From: a virus
Strand: one strand, 5' to 3'
Virus record (IMG/VR): IMGVR_UViG_3300034101_004588
Span: 62,001-126,000 of that record
DNA length: 64,000 nucleotides
This document shows positions 1 to 8,494 of this stretch, piece by piece. Both the position numbers and the translations under genes were made by a program. The stretch's first letter is position 1. Each line of letters opens with the position of its first letter. The notes under the pieces are model-generated. The model saw nothing but the letters and a program-made list of their open reading frames with translations. It was not told the DNA's origin and did not search any database.

Positions 1-3000
1 ATTACAACTAATGGATTAGGTATTAACACAGCAAATCCAAATCAACCTTTAACAGTAGTTGGAAATGCTTCTGCTACAGGAGTTCTTACTGTTGATTCAA
101 ATATTAATACAAACGGTACTATTAATATAGCAGATGTTAATTTATACAGATCTGCAGCAGATACTCTTAAAACTGATGATAATTTAGTAGTAGGAGTGTT
201 AGCTACTAATGCTTCTTCAGATAGTTTGATAGTTGAAAATAGTGGTAAATTAGAAAAAAGATCAACTAATAGACAAATTTGGAATACCAATGCTCAATTG
301 CTGTCAGGTATTTTAATAAATTCTTACGTACCTAAAGCGGGAAATAATGGAGCTTTGAGTAATAGCGTTATTTATGAAAATGATTCTAACATAGGTGTTA
401 ACACAATAACTCCTCAAAATAAATTAACCGTAAAAGCAGCTACTGACAATACTACGGATTATCCTATTAGAGTTAATAATAGCGCAGATAATTATGCGTT
501 TGTAGTAGGTGCTTATGGAGCTTCAAATAGAGGAGGAAGTTCTCAAAACATAGATTATACTTTAGATGTAGGAAAAGATTTAATTGTTAAAAACAACAAT
601 ACAGATTCTTTAGTTGTTAAGTCTGGTGGTAATGTTGGTATAGGTACAGTAACCCCTAACAACAAATTGACTGTTATAGGAGGAATAAGTGCAGTTGGAA
701 ATTTAACAGTAGACGGAGATGTGATTTTAGGTTCTGATGCAGTTGATACTATAACCTTTAATGGAGGCCCTGTTAATTTTCCTAATGCTACTAGTAGTTC
801 TGATGCTATTGTTATAGGTTCTGATTCTCGAATTATTAGATCTACTACAAATACTCTTTCAACTAATTCAGATTTAATATTAGGACCTTTATCAACTAAT
901 TCTTCTACTAATAGTGTAGTTGTAGAAAGTAGTAATACATTAAGAAAAAGAAATATCAATCCTAGAGTTTGGGATACTACAGGTACTTTCTTAACCGGAT
1001 CTTCAAATTTTACAACAAATTATATTCCTAAAGCTACTAATTCAGCTGCTTTGGCTAACAGTCAAATATTTGATAATAATACTAATGTAGGTATAGGTAC
1101 TACAACTCCTAATCAAAAATTAACTGTCAATGGAGCTATTAGTTCTAACTCTTTTATAGATAGTAATACTCAATTTAGAGGTCAAGATAATGATACCTTT
1201 TTGGTTCCTTCTTATTCTTGGTCTGGAGATCAAAACACTGGAATGTGTCGACTAGCTGCAGATACTATTGGATTTTCTACAGCTGGAAATGAAAGAGTTA
1301 GAATATCATCAACTGGTAGTGTCGGAATAAGTGCAACTTCTTTTAGAAGCGGAGAAAGATTAATTGTTAGAGATAATAACACTAACGTTTCTTTTACTAA
1401 TGGATCAAATACTAAAGGTAATCTTTTAACTTTGGAAGGAAATAGTAATGAAGGTATATCTATTTTAACCCCTAATACTAATTCTGGTTGGTTGTTATTT
1501 GGAGATCCGGAAGACAATGATGTAGGTGCTTTAGAATATAGACATTCAGATAATACTTTAAGAATAACTGTAGGTGGAACTGAGAGATTTATTTTAGATT
1601 CTACGGGTAAGTTAAGCGTAGGAACTAGTAGTACCGCTTATGGATTAAATGTAGTTGGAGAAGCTTTAATAGATGATATTTTATTTGGTAATACTTGGGG
1701 TTCTGATAATATTCAAATAGGTCAAAACACTTTAGTAAGAAATTTACAAAAAGCAGGAACAACTGCAGCAACCAGGGCAGACGATAATATAGCTATTGGC
1801 CGTTATGCTTTATCTGGATTAGAAACAGGTAAACATAATATTGGTTTAGGGCAGTACAGTTTACAATATTCAACTTCAGCAGAAAATGATATTGCTATAG
1901 GATATCAAGCCGCAAGACATTATAATAAAACAGCTGGGTCTGCATCTGTTGTAGGATATAACGTAATAGTAGGACCTTATGCAATGCGTTATCATAACGG
2001 AAGATACAACGTAGCTATAGGAGCTGTGTCTTTGGGGGGTTCTAGCGGCACTGGAGCGCAATCTACTTCTGGATTTAATACTGGATCATTTAATAATGTA
2101 ATAGGTATAGAAGCTGGTACTAACATAACAACTGGAGATTATAATTTATGTTTAGGTTATCGAGCTGGATATAATTTAACAACTGGAAATAACAATGTTC
2201 TTTTAGGTAATGATGTGAGAGCAAATGATCCGACCGGATTTGCTCAATTAAGAATAGGTTGTGGATCTGCTTTACGTTGGATAGATGGTAATAGTTTAGG
2301 AAATGTTGCTATAGGAGGTAATACTTTACCTCTTAGTGAAGCTCAATTGTATCTAAGAAATACAACTACTATAACCAATGCTTTAGTAGTAGATTCAGAT
2401 TCGAGTGCTTCTACAAATGTACAATTTAGAAATAATAACGGAACTACTAATTACGGAGAAATCAATTTAGCATCTACTGCAGCATCATTTAATATCAGAT
2501 CAGTTGGTTCTACTCCTATTAATTTACAAACTGGTGGATCTAATAGTCGTTTAACTATAACTAACACCGGAAATGTTGGTATTGGTGTAACTACACCTGG
2601 ACAACTTTTAACAGTAAATGGAGCAATTAGTGCTAACGGAACATTTATAGCCAATACTTCTGTAACTGCTCCTAGAATGATAATGAATGTTGCCGGAGCA
2701 ACACCTGCTGACCTTACAAGTACAACTCATCCATTACAAATAGGTACTTCTGGAAGTATTATGGTTTTTAATGGAACCGATATACAATCAAGAAGTGGTT
2801 CTACGGCTGCTGGATTAAATCTTAACACAGCTGGAGGAGGAGTAAACTTAGGAAATTCAAGTAGCCAGGTTGTTGTAAATGGAAGATTGGCAATAGTTGG
2901 TGGTTCTGATGTAACCTTATCTAGTACTGCGCATTCATTTCGAATTGGTCTGGATAACGCAGAAAATTTGGCAATAGATGCAAATGAAATCCAAGCAAGA

Positions 3001-3819
3001 AATAATGGAGTGGCTAGTACTTTAAACTTAAATGCCGAAGGAGGTGATGTTGCTTTTGATGGTACTTCTAAATTAACATTTGGTTCTACAACTGGTGATA
3101 AACTTAATTTGTGGGCTGCTCAATATGGTATGGGAGTTGCTGGTAATGATTTTCAATTATATTCCGGTAATAGATTTAGTTTTAGGGACGGTGCTTATAA
3201 TGGCACTATTTTAGCAAATGTAAGAGGAAATGGAGAAATCTTAGCTAGACAGACTATAAGAGCCGGTGTAACGGATCTTTCTAACACTGCTACAGATAAT
3301 ACTACATATCAAACAGGAGAACATTTAGTTTTTGCTTATGGAGGAACTGCTACAGACTATACATATATATGTGGAAGAAATGTGGTAGATACCAACAGAA
3401 CAATTCAATCTGTAGTTGCTAATGATGAAAAGTTTAGAGTATTAGCAACTGGTATAATAGGAGCAAAATCCGGAACGATATCTGTATTATCAGATATAAG
3501 AAGAAAACAAGATATTACAGATGCTACATCACAATGGGAAGATATTAAAAATATAAAATTAGTAAATTATAGATATAAAAAAGATGTAGAAAAAGATCCT
3601 TCAACTCCAAAATTTTTAGGAGTTATAGCTCAACAAGTAGAAGCGATTTCTCCTGGTTTGGTTTTTGATGATTATCATTCTTTGGTAGACGGAACACCAG
3701 AAAAAAATGTAAAAATTTCTATAATATATCTTAAAGCGGTCAAAGCCCTTCAAGAAGCCATGGCTCGTATAGAAAATTTAGAAGCTAAAGTACAGGCTTT
3801 AGAATCTGTCAATAGTTGA
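1..3819 (+). CDS. Tail fibre / receptor-binding protein with C-terminal S74 intramolecular chaperone (5' partial)
   Basis: The frame is open from the first base, so the N-terminus lies outside the window and at least 1272 residues are present. The last ~110 residues form a Peptidase_S74 (endosialidase-type) chaperone: the SDIRRKQDI motif starts it, GVIAQQVEAISP follows, and a coiled coil ends the protein. In this family the domain trimerises the fibre and then cuts itself off at the serine of the SD(I/R) motif. The body is rich in Gly, Asn, Thr and Ser and carries at least five copies of a motif like NVGIGTTTPNQKLTVNG, typical of fibre shafts. A region around 1780-2200 is rich in NIAIG/NVAIG-type short repeats. 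A lysis cassette follows. The likely role is adsorption, with repeats setting fibre length or host range. Confidence 0.85.
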   Translation: MTTNGLGINTANPNQPLTVVGNASATGVLTVDSNINTNGTINIADVNLYRSAADTLKTDDNLVVGVLATNASSDSLIVENSGKLEKRSTNRQIWNTNAQLLSGILINSYVPKAGNNGALSNSVIYENDSNIGVNTITPQNKLTVKAATDNTTDYPIRVNNSADNYAFVVGAYGASNRGGSSQNIDYTLDVGKDLIVKNNNTDSLVVKSGGNVGIGTVTPNNKLTVIGGISAVGNLTVDGDVILGSDAVDTITFNGGPVNFPNATSSSDAIVIGSDSRIIRSTTNTLSTNSDLILGPLSTNSSTNSVVVESSNTLRKRNINPRVWDTTGTFLTGSSNFTTNYIPKATNSAALANSQIFDNNTNVGIGTTTPNQKLTVNGAISSNSFIDSNTQFRGQDNDTFLVPSYSWSGDQNTGMCRLAADTIGFSTAGNERVRISSTGSVGISATSFRSGERLIVRDNNTNVSFTNGSNTKGNLLTLEGNSNEGISILTPNTNSGWLLFGDPEDNDVGALEYRHSDNTLRITVGGTERFILDSTGKLSVGTSSTAYGLNVVGEALIDDILFGNTWGSDNIQIGQNTLVRNLQKAGTTAATRADDNIAIGRYALSGLETGKHNIGLGQYSLQYSTSAENDIAIGYQAARHYNKTAGSASVVGYNVIVGPYAMRYHNGRYNVAIGAVSLGGSSGTGAQSTSGFNTGSFNNVIGIEAGTNITTGDYNLCLGYRAGYNLTTGNNNVLLGNDVRANDPTGFAQLRIGCGSALRWIDGNSLGNVAIGGNTLPLSEAQLYLRNTTTITNALVVDSDSSASTNVQFRNNNGTTNYGEINLASTAASFNIRSVGSTPINLQTGGSNSRLTITNTGNVGIGVTTPGQLLTVNGAISANGTFIANTSVTAPRMIMNVAGATPADLTSTTHPLQIGTSGSIMVFNGTDIQSRSGSTAAGLNLNTAGGGVNLGNSSSQVVVNGRLAIVGGSDVTLSSTAHSFRIGLDNAENLAIDANEIQARNNGVASTLNLNAEGGDVAFDGTSKLTFGSTTGDKLNLWAAQYGMGVAGNDFQLYSGNRFSFRDGAYNGTILANVRGNGEILARQTIRAGVTDLSNTATDNTTYQTGEHLVFAYGGTATDYTYICGRNVVDTNRTIQSVVANDEKFRVLATGIIGAKSGTISVLSDIRRKQDITDATSQWEDIKNIKLVNYRYKKDVEKDPSTPKFLGVIAQQVEAISPGLVFDDYHSLVDGTPEKNVKISIIYLKAVKALQEAMARIENLEAKVQALESVNS
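232..432 (+). repeat. Fibre module repeat, copy A
   Basis: This in-frame module of about 67 codons encodes VEN-S-KLEKR, then an (I/V)W-T segment, YVPKAGNNGALSNS, and ends in a TPQNKLTV motif. It matches copy B at 922-1128 in order and spacing. The two are diverged protein-level repeats within the fibre gene. Confidence 0.7.
922..1128 (+). repeat. Fibre module repeat, copy B
   Basis: This in-frame module of about 69 codons encodes VESSNTLRKR, VWDT, YIPKATNSAALANS and ends in GIGTTTPNQKLTV. It is the counterpart of copy A, about 690 bases downstream. It suggests shaft growth by internal duplication. Confidence 0.7.
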
Positions 3820-3850
3820 ATTTAGGTTTTTTATTGTAAATAATAAAAAT

Positions 3851-4045
3851 ATGGAACAAGAAAATCAAAATACATCAGAAAATTCTGAAATTCCTGCATC
3901 TACTTTTGATAGGCAATATGCAGAAATTTTAATTAAAAGATTAGAAACTCAACGCAATTCAGCCTTTAATCAAATTGCTATGTTAGAAGCAGAGCTAATT
4001 AAAGCTCAATCTTATATACAAGAATTGCAAAAAGACAAAAAATAA
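3851..4045 (+). CDS. Small coiled-coil protein of unknown function
   Basis: This 64-residue acidic protein has a polar N-terminus and a helical C-terminal half (RLETQRNSAFNQIAMLEAE) with a heptad-like pattern that suggests a short coiled coil. It lies 31 bases after the fibre gene and before the lysis cassette. Position suggests a fibre-associated or assembly role, but I do not recognise the family. A weak promoter-like sequence (TTGAAT, 15 nt, TAAATA) lies at 3816-3842, eight bases before the start. Confidence 0.6.
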   Translation: MEQENQNTSENSEIPASTFDRQYAEILIKRLETQRNSAFNQIAMLEAELIKAQSYIQELQKDKK

Positions 4046-4065
4046 AAAGAATATAGATATTTTTA

Positions 4066-4074
4066 GATAAATAT
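4066..4074 (+). promoter_or_regulatory. Putative late promoter (GATAAATAT)
   Basis: GATAAATAT lies four bases before the start of the lipoprotein gene. It resembles the T4 late promoter TATAAATA, and the same 9-mer precedes the sheath, tube and acidic late genes on the other strand. It would drive the lysis cassette late. Confidence 0.45.
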
Positions 4075-4078
4075 CTAT

Positions 4079-4348
4079 ATGAATAAACTTTTAATATTAA
4101 CAGTTTTTTTGACCGGATGTGTTTGTTTAAATCCAGCACATAAAAAAACTGCTCCTCCTATTGCTAATACAGGAGAGGTTATTGAGTCTTTAGAAAAGAC
4201 TAAAACCGAATTGGAAAAAGCTGGTGAATCTAATACTGTTGTCGGTGACAAAGTAGATAAAGCATTAACCTTGGCTGAAAGACTTGAAATTCTTTTAGAA
4301 CAAATTGAAGAAACTAGTTCTAAAAATGTAAAGGAACCAATAAAATGA
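4079..4348 (+). CDS. Small lipoprotein, outer-membrane spanin candidate
   Basis: This 89-residue protein starts with a short hydrophobic signal and a lipobox (LTGC, Cys14), so it is probably a diacylated lipoprotein. The rest is polar and helical (residues ~35-80), without a second membrane segment. It opens a cassette with two membrane proteins and an endolysin and overlaps the next gene by 4 bases. In Gram-negative phages, small lipoproteins in this place are o-spanins (Rz1-like) that help disrupt the outer membrane after the wall is degraded. This role is inferred from context. An alternative is a superinfection-exclusion lipoprotein. Confidence 0.6.
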   Translation: MNKLLILTVFLTGCVCLNPAHKKTAPPIANTGEVIESLEKTKTELEKAGESNTVVGDKVDKALTLAERLEILLEQIEETSSKNVKEPIK

Positions 4349-4860
4349 AAAAATTAATTCCCTTAATCATATTATTAACATTAAGCACTACAAGTTTTGG
4401 TCAGTTTTGGAAACCGAAACCAAAAGCAACACCTAAACCTGCACCTGTAGCTGTTGAAAAGTCTAAAACCCCTGTTCAAGATGCTAAATTAATTATTAAA
4501 GAATTAAAAAATGAATTAAATGTAGCAAAGACTGAAAATACTAAATTAAAAGACAATTTATCAAAAGCAAAAGAAGAGGTAAACAATAGTTTTATACAAA
4601 TAGATAAATTAAAAAAAGATATCAACACATTAAAAGAATGGGGTGTTATCCAACAAGCAGAAGCTCAAAAATGGTTAGAGAAATATAACAATGCAGTCAA
4701 AAGATATCATAGATTAAAATGGATTGCCGCTTTAGTAGCCGCTGCAGCTGGTGTGTTATTAGGTATGCAATTTATGAACTTAGTTCCACTGCCATATAAC
4801 TTTTTAGTACCGATTGGTGCTGCTGGTTTATTTGGTACTATAGTTTGGATTTTCTTATAA
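4345..4860 (+). CDS. Membrane protein with signal, coiled coil and C-terminal membrane segments (spanin- or holin-like)
   Basis: This 171-residue protein begins with a cleavable-looking signal or membrane anchor (LIPLIILLTLSTTSFGQ). A Lys/Pro/Ala-rich linker follows, then a long coiled coil at residues ~50-110. The C-terminus holds two hydrophobic stretches (~128-150 and ~153-171). A sequence reading AAGGA lies shortly before the ATG. It overlaps the lipoprotein gene (ATGA) and the next gene (TAATG). A periplasmic coiled coil next to a lipoprotein gene fits an inner-membrane spanin partner, but the second membrane region at the C-terminus is unusual for one, so a holin or membrane-organising role is also possible. 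Confidence 0.6.
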   Translation: MKKLIPLIILLTLSTTSFGQFWKPKPKATPKPAPVAVEKSKTPVQDAKLIIKELKNELNVAKTENTKLKDNLSKAKEEVNNSFIQIDKLKKDINTLKEWGVIQQAEAQKWLEKYNNAVKRYHRLKWIAALVAAAAGVLLGMQFMNLVPLPYNFLVPIGAAGLFGTIVWIFL

Positions 4861-5333
4861 TGATTACGGGAATTAATAATGCTATTAAAAGTGCCTTGGC
4901 TTTCTTAAGCAGCAGTAAAACTCCACCAAATACTTCCATTGCTATGAGAGAAGCAATGAAAAAAGAAAATCACTTTGCTTCCAAAAAGTTTTTTATAGCG
5001 GTAACATCATTTGTTGGTCTTTTATTTTTTTATTTTAGCAGTGTAAGTGTATTGTTTTTTCTTCCTCCAGATAATAGAGAAATAGTTGCTGGTTATGTAA
5101 CCATTTTTACCAAAACAATTGAAGTTTTGGCAATTATAATTGCAGCTTATTTAGGAGTTCAAGCGGCAGTAGATTTAAAATATAATAGTAGTTCTAACCA
5201 GTCATATGATATGTCTAAAAGTATAGAGCAGATAGATGAAAAGGTTATTACTGAACAAACTATAAAGTATGCTGAGATCTATAAAGACGATCCATCTTAT
5301 GCTCCTATAGATTGGGCTATGAGTTACGAATGA
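4860..5333 (+). CDS. Holin-like membrane protein
   Basis: Start chosen at the ATG that overlaps the upstream stop (TAATG); an in-frame ATG 15 bases earlier is possible. The 157-residue product has a polar N-terminus and two clear membrane segments (~residues 44-70 and 80-107 by eye) separated by a short PPDNRE loop. A soluble, charged C-terminal tail follows. It lies directly before the endolysin gene. Two membrane segments with a charged tail and this position fit a holin, which would release the endolysin through the inner membrane. No family-specific motif is recognised. Confidence 0.6.
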   Translation: MITGINNAIKSALAFLSSSKTPPNTSIAMREAMKKENHFASKKFFIAVTSFVGLLFFYFSSVSVLFFLPPDNREIVAGYVTIFTKTIEVLAIIIAAYLGVQAAVDLKYNSSSNQSYDMSKSIEQIDEKVITEQTIKYAEIYKDDPSYAPIDWAMSYE

Positions 5334-5334
5334 T

Positions 5335-6033
5335 ATGAAAGAGCCATTAAAAAAAGGGAGTTTCGGAGAAGAAGTTAAACAGTGGCAACTTTTTTTACAA
5401 AGTGCTGGTTATAAGATTCCATATGTTGATGGTGCTTTTGGTCCGGAAACGGAAAGAGAAACATTAAAATTTCAAGCCAAAAACGGTTTAAAACCAGACG
5501 GAATAGTTGGACCTAAAACTTGGAATTTTGTAACTGCCGTAAGCAATAATACACCTTTGTCAGAAAAATGGCCTAAACAAAATTTTACATCTATGGTTAA
5601 TTTTTATGGTCCGGTTGGAGAAAATCAAACTAGACTAGAATTGCCATATAAACTAAAAATTGCATGGGATAAGGGTACTACATTAACTAAAATTACATGC
5701 CATCAAAAAGTAGCTAAATCATTATACACTATATTTGAAAACACTTTAAATACCTACGGAGAAAAAGAAATAACAAAACTAAGATTAGATGTATTTGGTG
5801 GTTGTTTAAATGTTCGTAAAATGCGGGGAGGTTCTGCATGGTCTATTCATTCATGGGGAGCTGCAATAGATTTAGATCCGGATAACAATCAATTAAAATG
5901 GGGCAAAGATAAAGCTTCTTTTGGTAAAAAAGAATATAATGAATTTTGGAACATTGTTCAATCAGAAGGATGGATAAGTTTAGGAAAAGCTAGAAACTAT
6001 GATTGGATGCATTTCCAAGCAGCTTTACTTTAA
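5335..6033 (+). CDS. Endolysin: peptidoglycan-binding domain plus M15-type peptidase
   Basis: Residues ~5-68 are a PG_binding_1 domain (KGSFGEEVKQWQLFL, VDGAFGPETE, GIVGPKTWNF). Residues ~85-232 are an M15-type zinc peptidase: the HxxGxAxD motif is at His172-Asp179 (HSWGAAID), and the third metal ligand His226 is in DWMHF. M15 enzymes cut D-Ala- or L-Ala-linked bonds in peptidoglycan stems. The protein has no signal sequence, so it would need the upstream holin-like protein to reach the wall. It is the wall-degrading step of lysis. The spike protein gp5 in this window carries the same catalytic motif. Confidence 0.88.
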   Translation: MKEPLKKGSFGEEVKQWQLFLQSAGYKIPYVDGAFGPETERETLKFQAKNGLKPDGIVGPKTWNFVTAVSNNTPLSEKWPKQNFTSMVNFYGPVGENQTRLELPYKLKIAWDKGTTLTKITCHQKVAKSLYTIFENTLNTYGEKEITKLRLDVFGGCLNVRKMRGGSAWSIHSWGAAIDLDPDNNQLKWGKDKASFGKKEYNEFWNIVQSEGWISLGKARNYDWMHFQAALL

Positions 6034-6374
6034 TGAGTCTGACAAATATATATAACAATCAAGTTAAAGGAAAACAAAGTGTATCTAATCTCAGTTTCGG
6101 AAGTAAATTTCCTTTTATAGAAAGAGACCCTAAATTTAAAAAATTAGAAACTGATGTTTTTAGTAAATTGATAGATATTTCTGAAAAAGATAACAAAGAA
6201 AGAAATGTTGTTATTAATACAAATAATAATATTAATTTACAAAATTATTCTTTTGAAGATGCTATTAGGGAATTAAGTAATTTTTATAAAAAGGCTCCGC
6301 AACTTCTTATTCTAATTATTTTCAACCTTGTATTTGTCAAGAGCTTTTATCAAAAATTCTTTCTCTTCTCCTGA
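6033..6374 (+). CDS. Hypothetical protein at the end of the lysis cassette
   Basis: Start chosen at the ATG that overlaps the endolysin stop (TAATG); the frame extends 30 bases upstream but that would overlap the lysin. The 113-residue product is polar and Asn-rich to residue ~85 and ends in a hydrophobic stretch (LLILIIFNLVFV). Its last 63 bases overlap the 3' end of the convergent gene at 6312-6797, so the hydrophobic tail may be a forced product of antisense coding. Family not recognised. Confidence 0.45.
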   Translation: MSLTNIYNNQVKGKQSVSNLSFGSKFPFIERDPKFKKLETDVFSKLIDISEKDNKERNVVINTNNNINLQNYSFEDAIRELSNFYKKAPQLLILIIFNLVFVKSFYQKFFLFS

Positions 6375-6797
6375 TAAATTTAAACAATTGTAAGATTTAT
6401 AAAACCCTTCTGTTTTATTAAATGTATTAAAAGATTCAAAAGAATTTTTATAATTCTTTAAAAATAAACGTTTTATACTTTTTACAATTTTTTCTTTATT
6501 TAAAAAATAAGATTCCCACGGCATATTATTTTCTAAAAAATTTAACACTATCAAACCTTTAAAATGTAATGTTTTATATTTTTCTTTAAAGGTTTTTATT
6601 TCTTCTAAAACTTTTTTTTCTATAAAATATTTTAAAGTTTTTTCTGTGCCTTTAATTTGACTTTCTTTTATCAGACCCCACTCATTTAAGTAATCTACAA
6701 TATCTGGCATTATAGAATTTAAATAAATATTAAAATTTAATATTAAAATCCTATTTTTTAAATCTATTTGCAAATAATCAGTTTTTGGCTTATTCAC
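6312..6797 (-). CDS. Hypothetical protein
   Basis: This 161-residue Lys/Leu/Phe-rich protein has no recognised motif. It appears all-helical apart from a short strand-like N-terminus (NRILILNFNIYL). It is the last gene of a four-gene minus-strand operon and overlaps the upstream zinc-knuckle gene by 8 bases. Its 3' end overlaps the convergent gene after the endolysin. Confidence 0.6.
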   Translation of the reverse strand: MNKPKTDYLQIDLKNRILILNFNIYLNSIMPDIVDYLNEWGLIKESQIKGTEKTLKYFIEKKVLEEIKTFKEKYKTLHFKGLIVLNFLENNMPWESYFLNKEKIVKSIKRLFLKNYKNSFESFNTFNKTEGFYKSYNCLNLSGEEKEFLIKALDKYKVENN

Positions 6798-7335
6798 CGT
6801 TAGAGGACATTATAGCATCTACTATAATTTCTTCCACTAATTCCGGTGGTAGCTGATAATTGGCTTTTTCTACTATATCTTTAATATTTTTTAAATTTTT
6901 TGATATGTTTTGTTTATGCTCTATGACCTGGATTAACTGCTCTTTATCTAAATTTTTATAAGTGGGTTTTTCCTGTAATTGTAAAGTTTCTAAAAGTGGT
7001 TCTCCGAATCGCGAAATAATAGAAACAACTCTTTTATAAAATCTATCTAAAGGAGAAGAATATACTAGATCTTCTTTTATTTTTAATTTTTCTAAAAGAT
7101 AATTTAAAATAACACATTTTTCAGTTTGTTCTTGAACTCTATTTAAAAATTCTACCCCTCTTATATGTTGTTTACCGTAAGGATTAAACAAACACCCACC
7201 ACCCAAATATTTAGACCCGCAGTATATACATTTTTCTGGGTCTCCCATAATAACGTGAGTATTGGTAGGAGAAAATAAACAAGGTCTTCCATAACTGTAA
7301 GACCCGCAATATATACAACTGTGACGTTTGCTCAT
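6790..7335 (-). CDS. Double zinc-knuckle protein
   Basis: The 181-residue protein begins with two copies of one metal-binding unit. Copy one is CIYCGSYSYGRPCLF with a His 9-11 residues later. Copy two is CIYCGSKYLGGGCLF followed by GKQH. Each gives three Cys and one His, so two CCCH zinc knuckles are likely within residues ~7-58. The rest is helical and acidic, including LQLQEKPTYKNLDKEQL. Such knuckles often bind nucleic acid or protein. It overlaps the nuclease gene upstream by 4 bases, so it may act with it. Function unknown. Confidence 0.7.
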   Translation of the reverse strand: MSKRHSCIYCGSYSYGRPCLFSPTNTHVIMGDPEKCIYCGSKYLGGGCLFNPYGKQHIRGVEFLNRVQEQTEKCVILNYLLEKLKIKEDLVYSSPLDRFYKRVVSIISRFGEPLLETLQLQEKPTYKNLDKEQLIQVIEHKQNISKNLKNIKDIVEKANYQLPPELVEEIIVDAIMSSNGE

Positions 7336-7823
7336 GGGGATATTAAATAATCTTTGTTATTAGATAAAAAAGATTCTGCTTCTTCTATTATATACTTATT
7401 TTTATAGATCATTTTATTGTCAGAATTGTCAGTTTTTGGTAATAATAAGAAATCATAAACTACATATACACCTTTGTTATTGATTTTAAAAAACAATAAC
7501 CAATGGGGTTTTTGTGTACTGGAAGCTTGTTTTATCCATTCATCTAACAATTTATTTTTACCAGAATATAAAGAATGAAAAGCAAAATCTTGATAAGATT
7601 TACATTCTATAGAAAAATGAGACAGAAAAGAAGGCACTATAACATCTCCATCTGCCAATAATTTTTGTTCATTAGTTAATGATTGATATCTACTTGCATT
7701 TAAACCACCTACAAATGCTCCAGAATTAGGTACTCTTTGAAAATTTGATCCAAATACTTTTGATAAAATACTACAAATTTGTCTTTCAAAATTTTTGCCT
7801 TTTATTTTACTTTTATTACCCAT
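7332..7823 (-). CDS. PD-(D/E)XK nuclease, Holliday-junction-resolvase-like
   Basis: The 163-residue protein has a basic N-terminus (KSKIKGKNFERQI) with Glu13 in the first helix, then a GDVIVP strand with Asp60 and an IECK motif with Glu73 and Lys75. This E-D-ExK layout is that of PD-(D/E)XK nucleases such as archaeal Hjc and related phage resolvases. It is shorter than RecB-like exonucleases. The expected role is cutting branched DNA or specific duplex DNA with Mg2+. T4 uses the unrelated endonuclease VII (gp49), so this could be a replacement. Specific substrate is inference. Confidence 0.65.
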   Translation of the reverse strand: MGNKSKIKGKNFERQICSILSKVFGSNFQRVPNSGAFVGGLNASRYQSLTNEQKLLADGDVIVPSFLSHFSIECKSYQDFAFHSLYSGKNKLLDEWIKQASSTQKPHWLLFFKINNKGVYVVYDFLLLPKTDNSDNKMIYKNKYIIEEAESFLSNNKDYLISP

Positions 7824-8065
7824 TATTTTTTCTTTCTTCTTTTTTTAATTTTGTATTTTCTTTTTTTACCGGTTATTGTTTCTGGGAAATTACGGCGATA
7901 AATTCCTAAACCAAAAATATTTCTGTTATCTCCCGGAGCATATTTATCTCCACTTTTAATATCGCCAGGAGGATTATATATTGGAGTTTCTGGAATTCCT
8001 AAAGCTCCATCTCCTACAGAAGTATCTTCTAATATAGAAATTATAAATTGTTGAAATTTATTCAT
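7823..8065 (-). CDS. Small basic-tailed hypothetical protein
   Basis: This 80-residue protein has a helical N-terminus (FQQFIISILED), a Gly/Pro-rich middle with GDGALGIPETPIYNPPGD, and a strongly basic C-terminus made of Lys and Arg. A late-promoter-like sequence lies 21 bases upstream, which suggests late expression and perhaps a virion or DNA-packaging role. I do not recognise the family. Confidence 0.55.
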   Translation of the reverse strand: MNKFQQFIISILEDTSVGDGALGIPETPIYNPPGDIKSGDKYAPGDNRNIFGLGIYRRNFPETITGKKRKYKIKKRRKKK

Positions 8066-8078
8066 AAATGGTTATAAT
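8051..8078 (+). promoter_or_regulatory. Sigma70-like promoter upstream of uvsY
   Basis: TTGAAA (8051-8056), 16 nt, TATAAT (8073-8078). The -10 box ends 14 bases before the uvsY start. It overlaps the 5' end of the divergent gene. It is one of ten promoter-like sites in the window with the same 16-nt spacer. Confidence 0.6.
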
Positions 8079-8086
8079 CTTACTTA

Positions 8087-8095
8087 ATACTTATG
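8087..8095 (-). promoter_or_regulatory. Putative late promoter (CATAAGTAT)
   Basis: Read on the minus strand, CATAAGTAT lies 21 bases before the start of the small gene ending at 8065. The same 9-mer precedes the genes starting at 36239 (+) and 49174 (-). It overlaps the uvsY start codon on the other strand. Confidence 0.4.
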
Positions 8096-8494
8096 GATAA
8101 AGTTTTTACAGATTATAAAAATGAAATATCTAACGATGTTAAAGTTGATGAAATTAATCTTTTACAGAAACAATTACAACTTCCCACTATTAAACATAAA
8201 TGGGCAGCCAGACAAATAGAACAAAAAAGACACCGAAATAATCTTTATAAAAAGAAAAAAGAAATTAAAGCAGCTACTTTGATAAAATTAGAAAAAGAAG
8301 GTATTCCACCTGGTATGCCTAAAAAAAGTATAACAGAAAAAATAGAATCTTCAGAAATAATGGAACAAATTAATGAAGAAATAGAACACACAGATTTGTT
8401 GATAGAATATTTAGAAAAGGTGGAAAATATTTTAAAAACTATGACCTATGATATGAAAAATATCATAGATATTAATAAACTAGAAACCACATGA
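8093..8494 (+). CDS. uvsY: UvsY-like recombination mediator
   Basis: The 133-residue protein matches T4 UvsY (137 residues) in size. It has a similar make-up: an N-terminal acidic segment, then a basic helical region (KHKWAARQIEQKRHRN) and a long helical C-terminal half. The next gene is uvsW, and uvsY and uvsW are also neighbours in T4. UvsY is a hexameric mediator that loads UvsX on gp32-coated single-stranded DNA. Both UvsX and gp32 are encoded in this window. Identity rests on synteny, size and pattern rather than on a catalytic motif. Confidence 0.65.
   Translation: MDKVFTDYKNEISNDVKVDEINLLQKQLQLPTIKHKWAARQIEQKRHRNNLYKKKKEIKAATLIKLEKEGIPPGMPKKSITEKIESSEIMEQINEEIEHTDLLIEYLEKVENILKTMTYDMKNIIDINKLETT

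Noticed and set aside
555-2654. Minus-strand open frames within the fibre gene
   Set aside because: They are antisense shadows of a repetitive gene and have no ribosome binding sites or recognisable domains.
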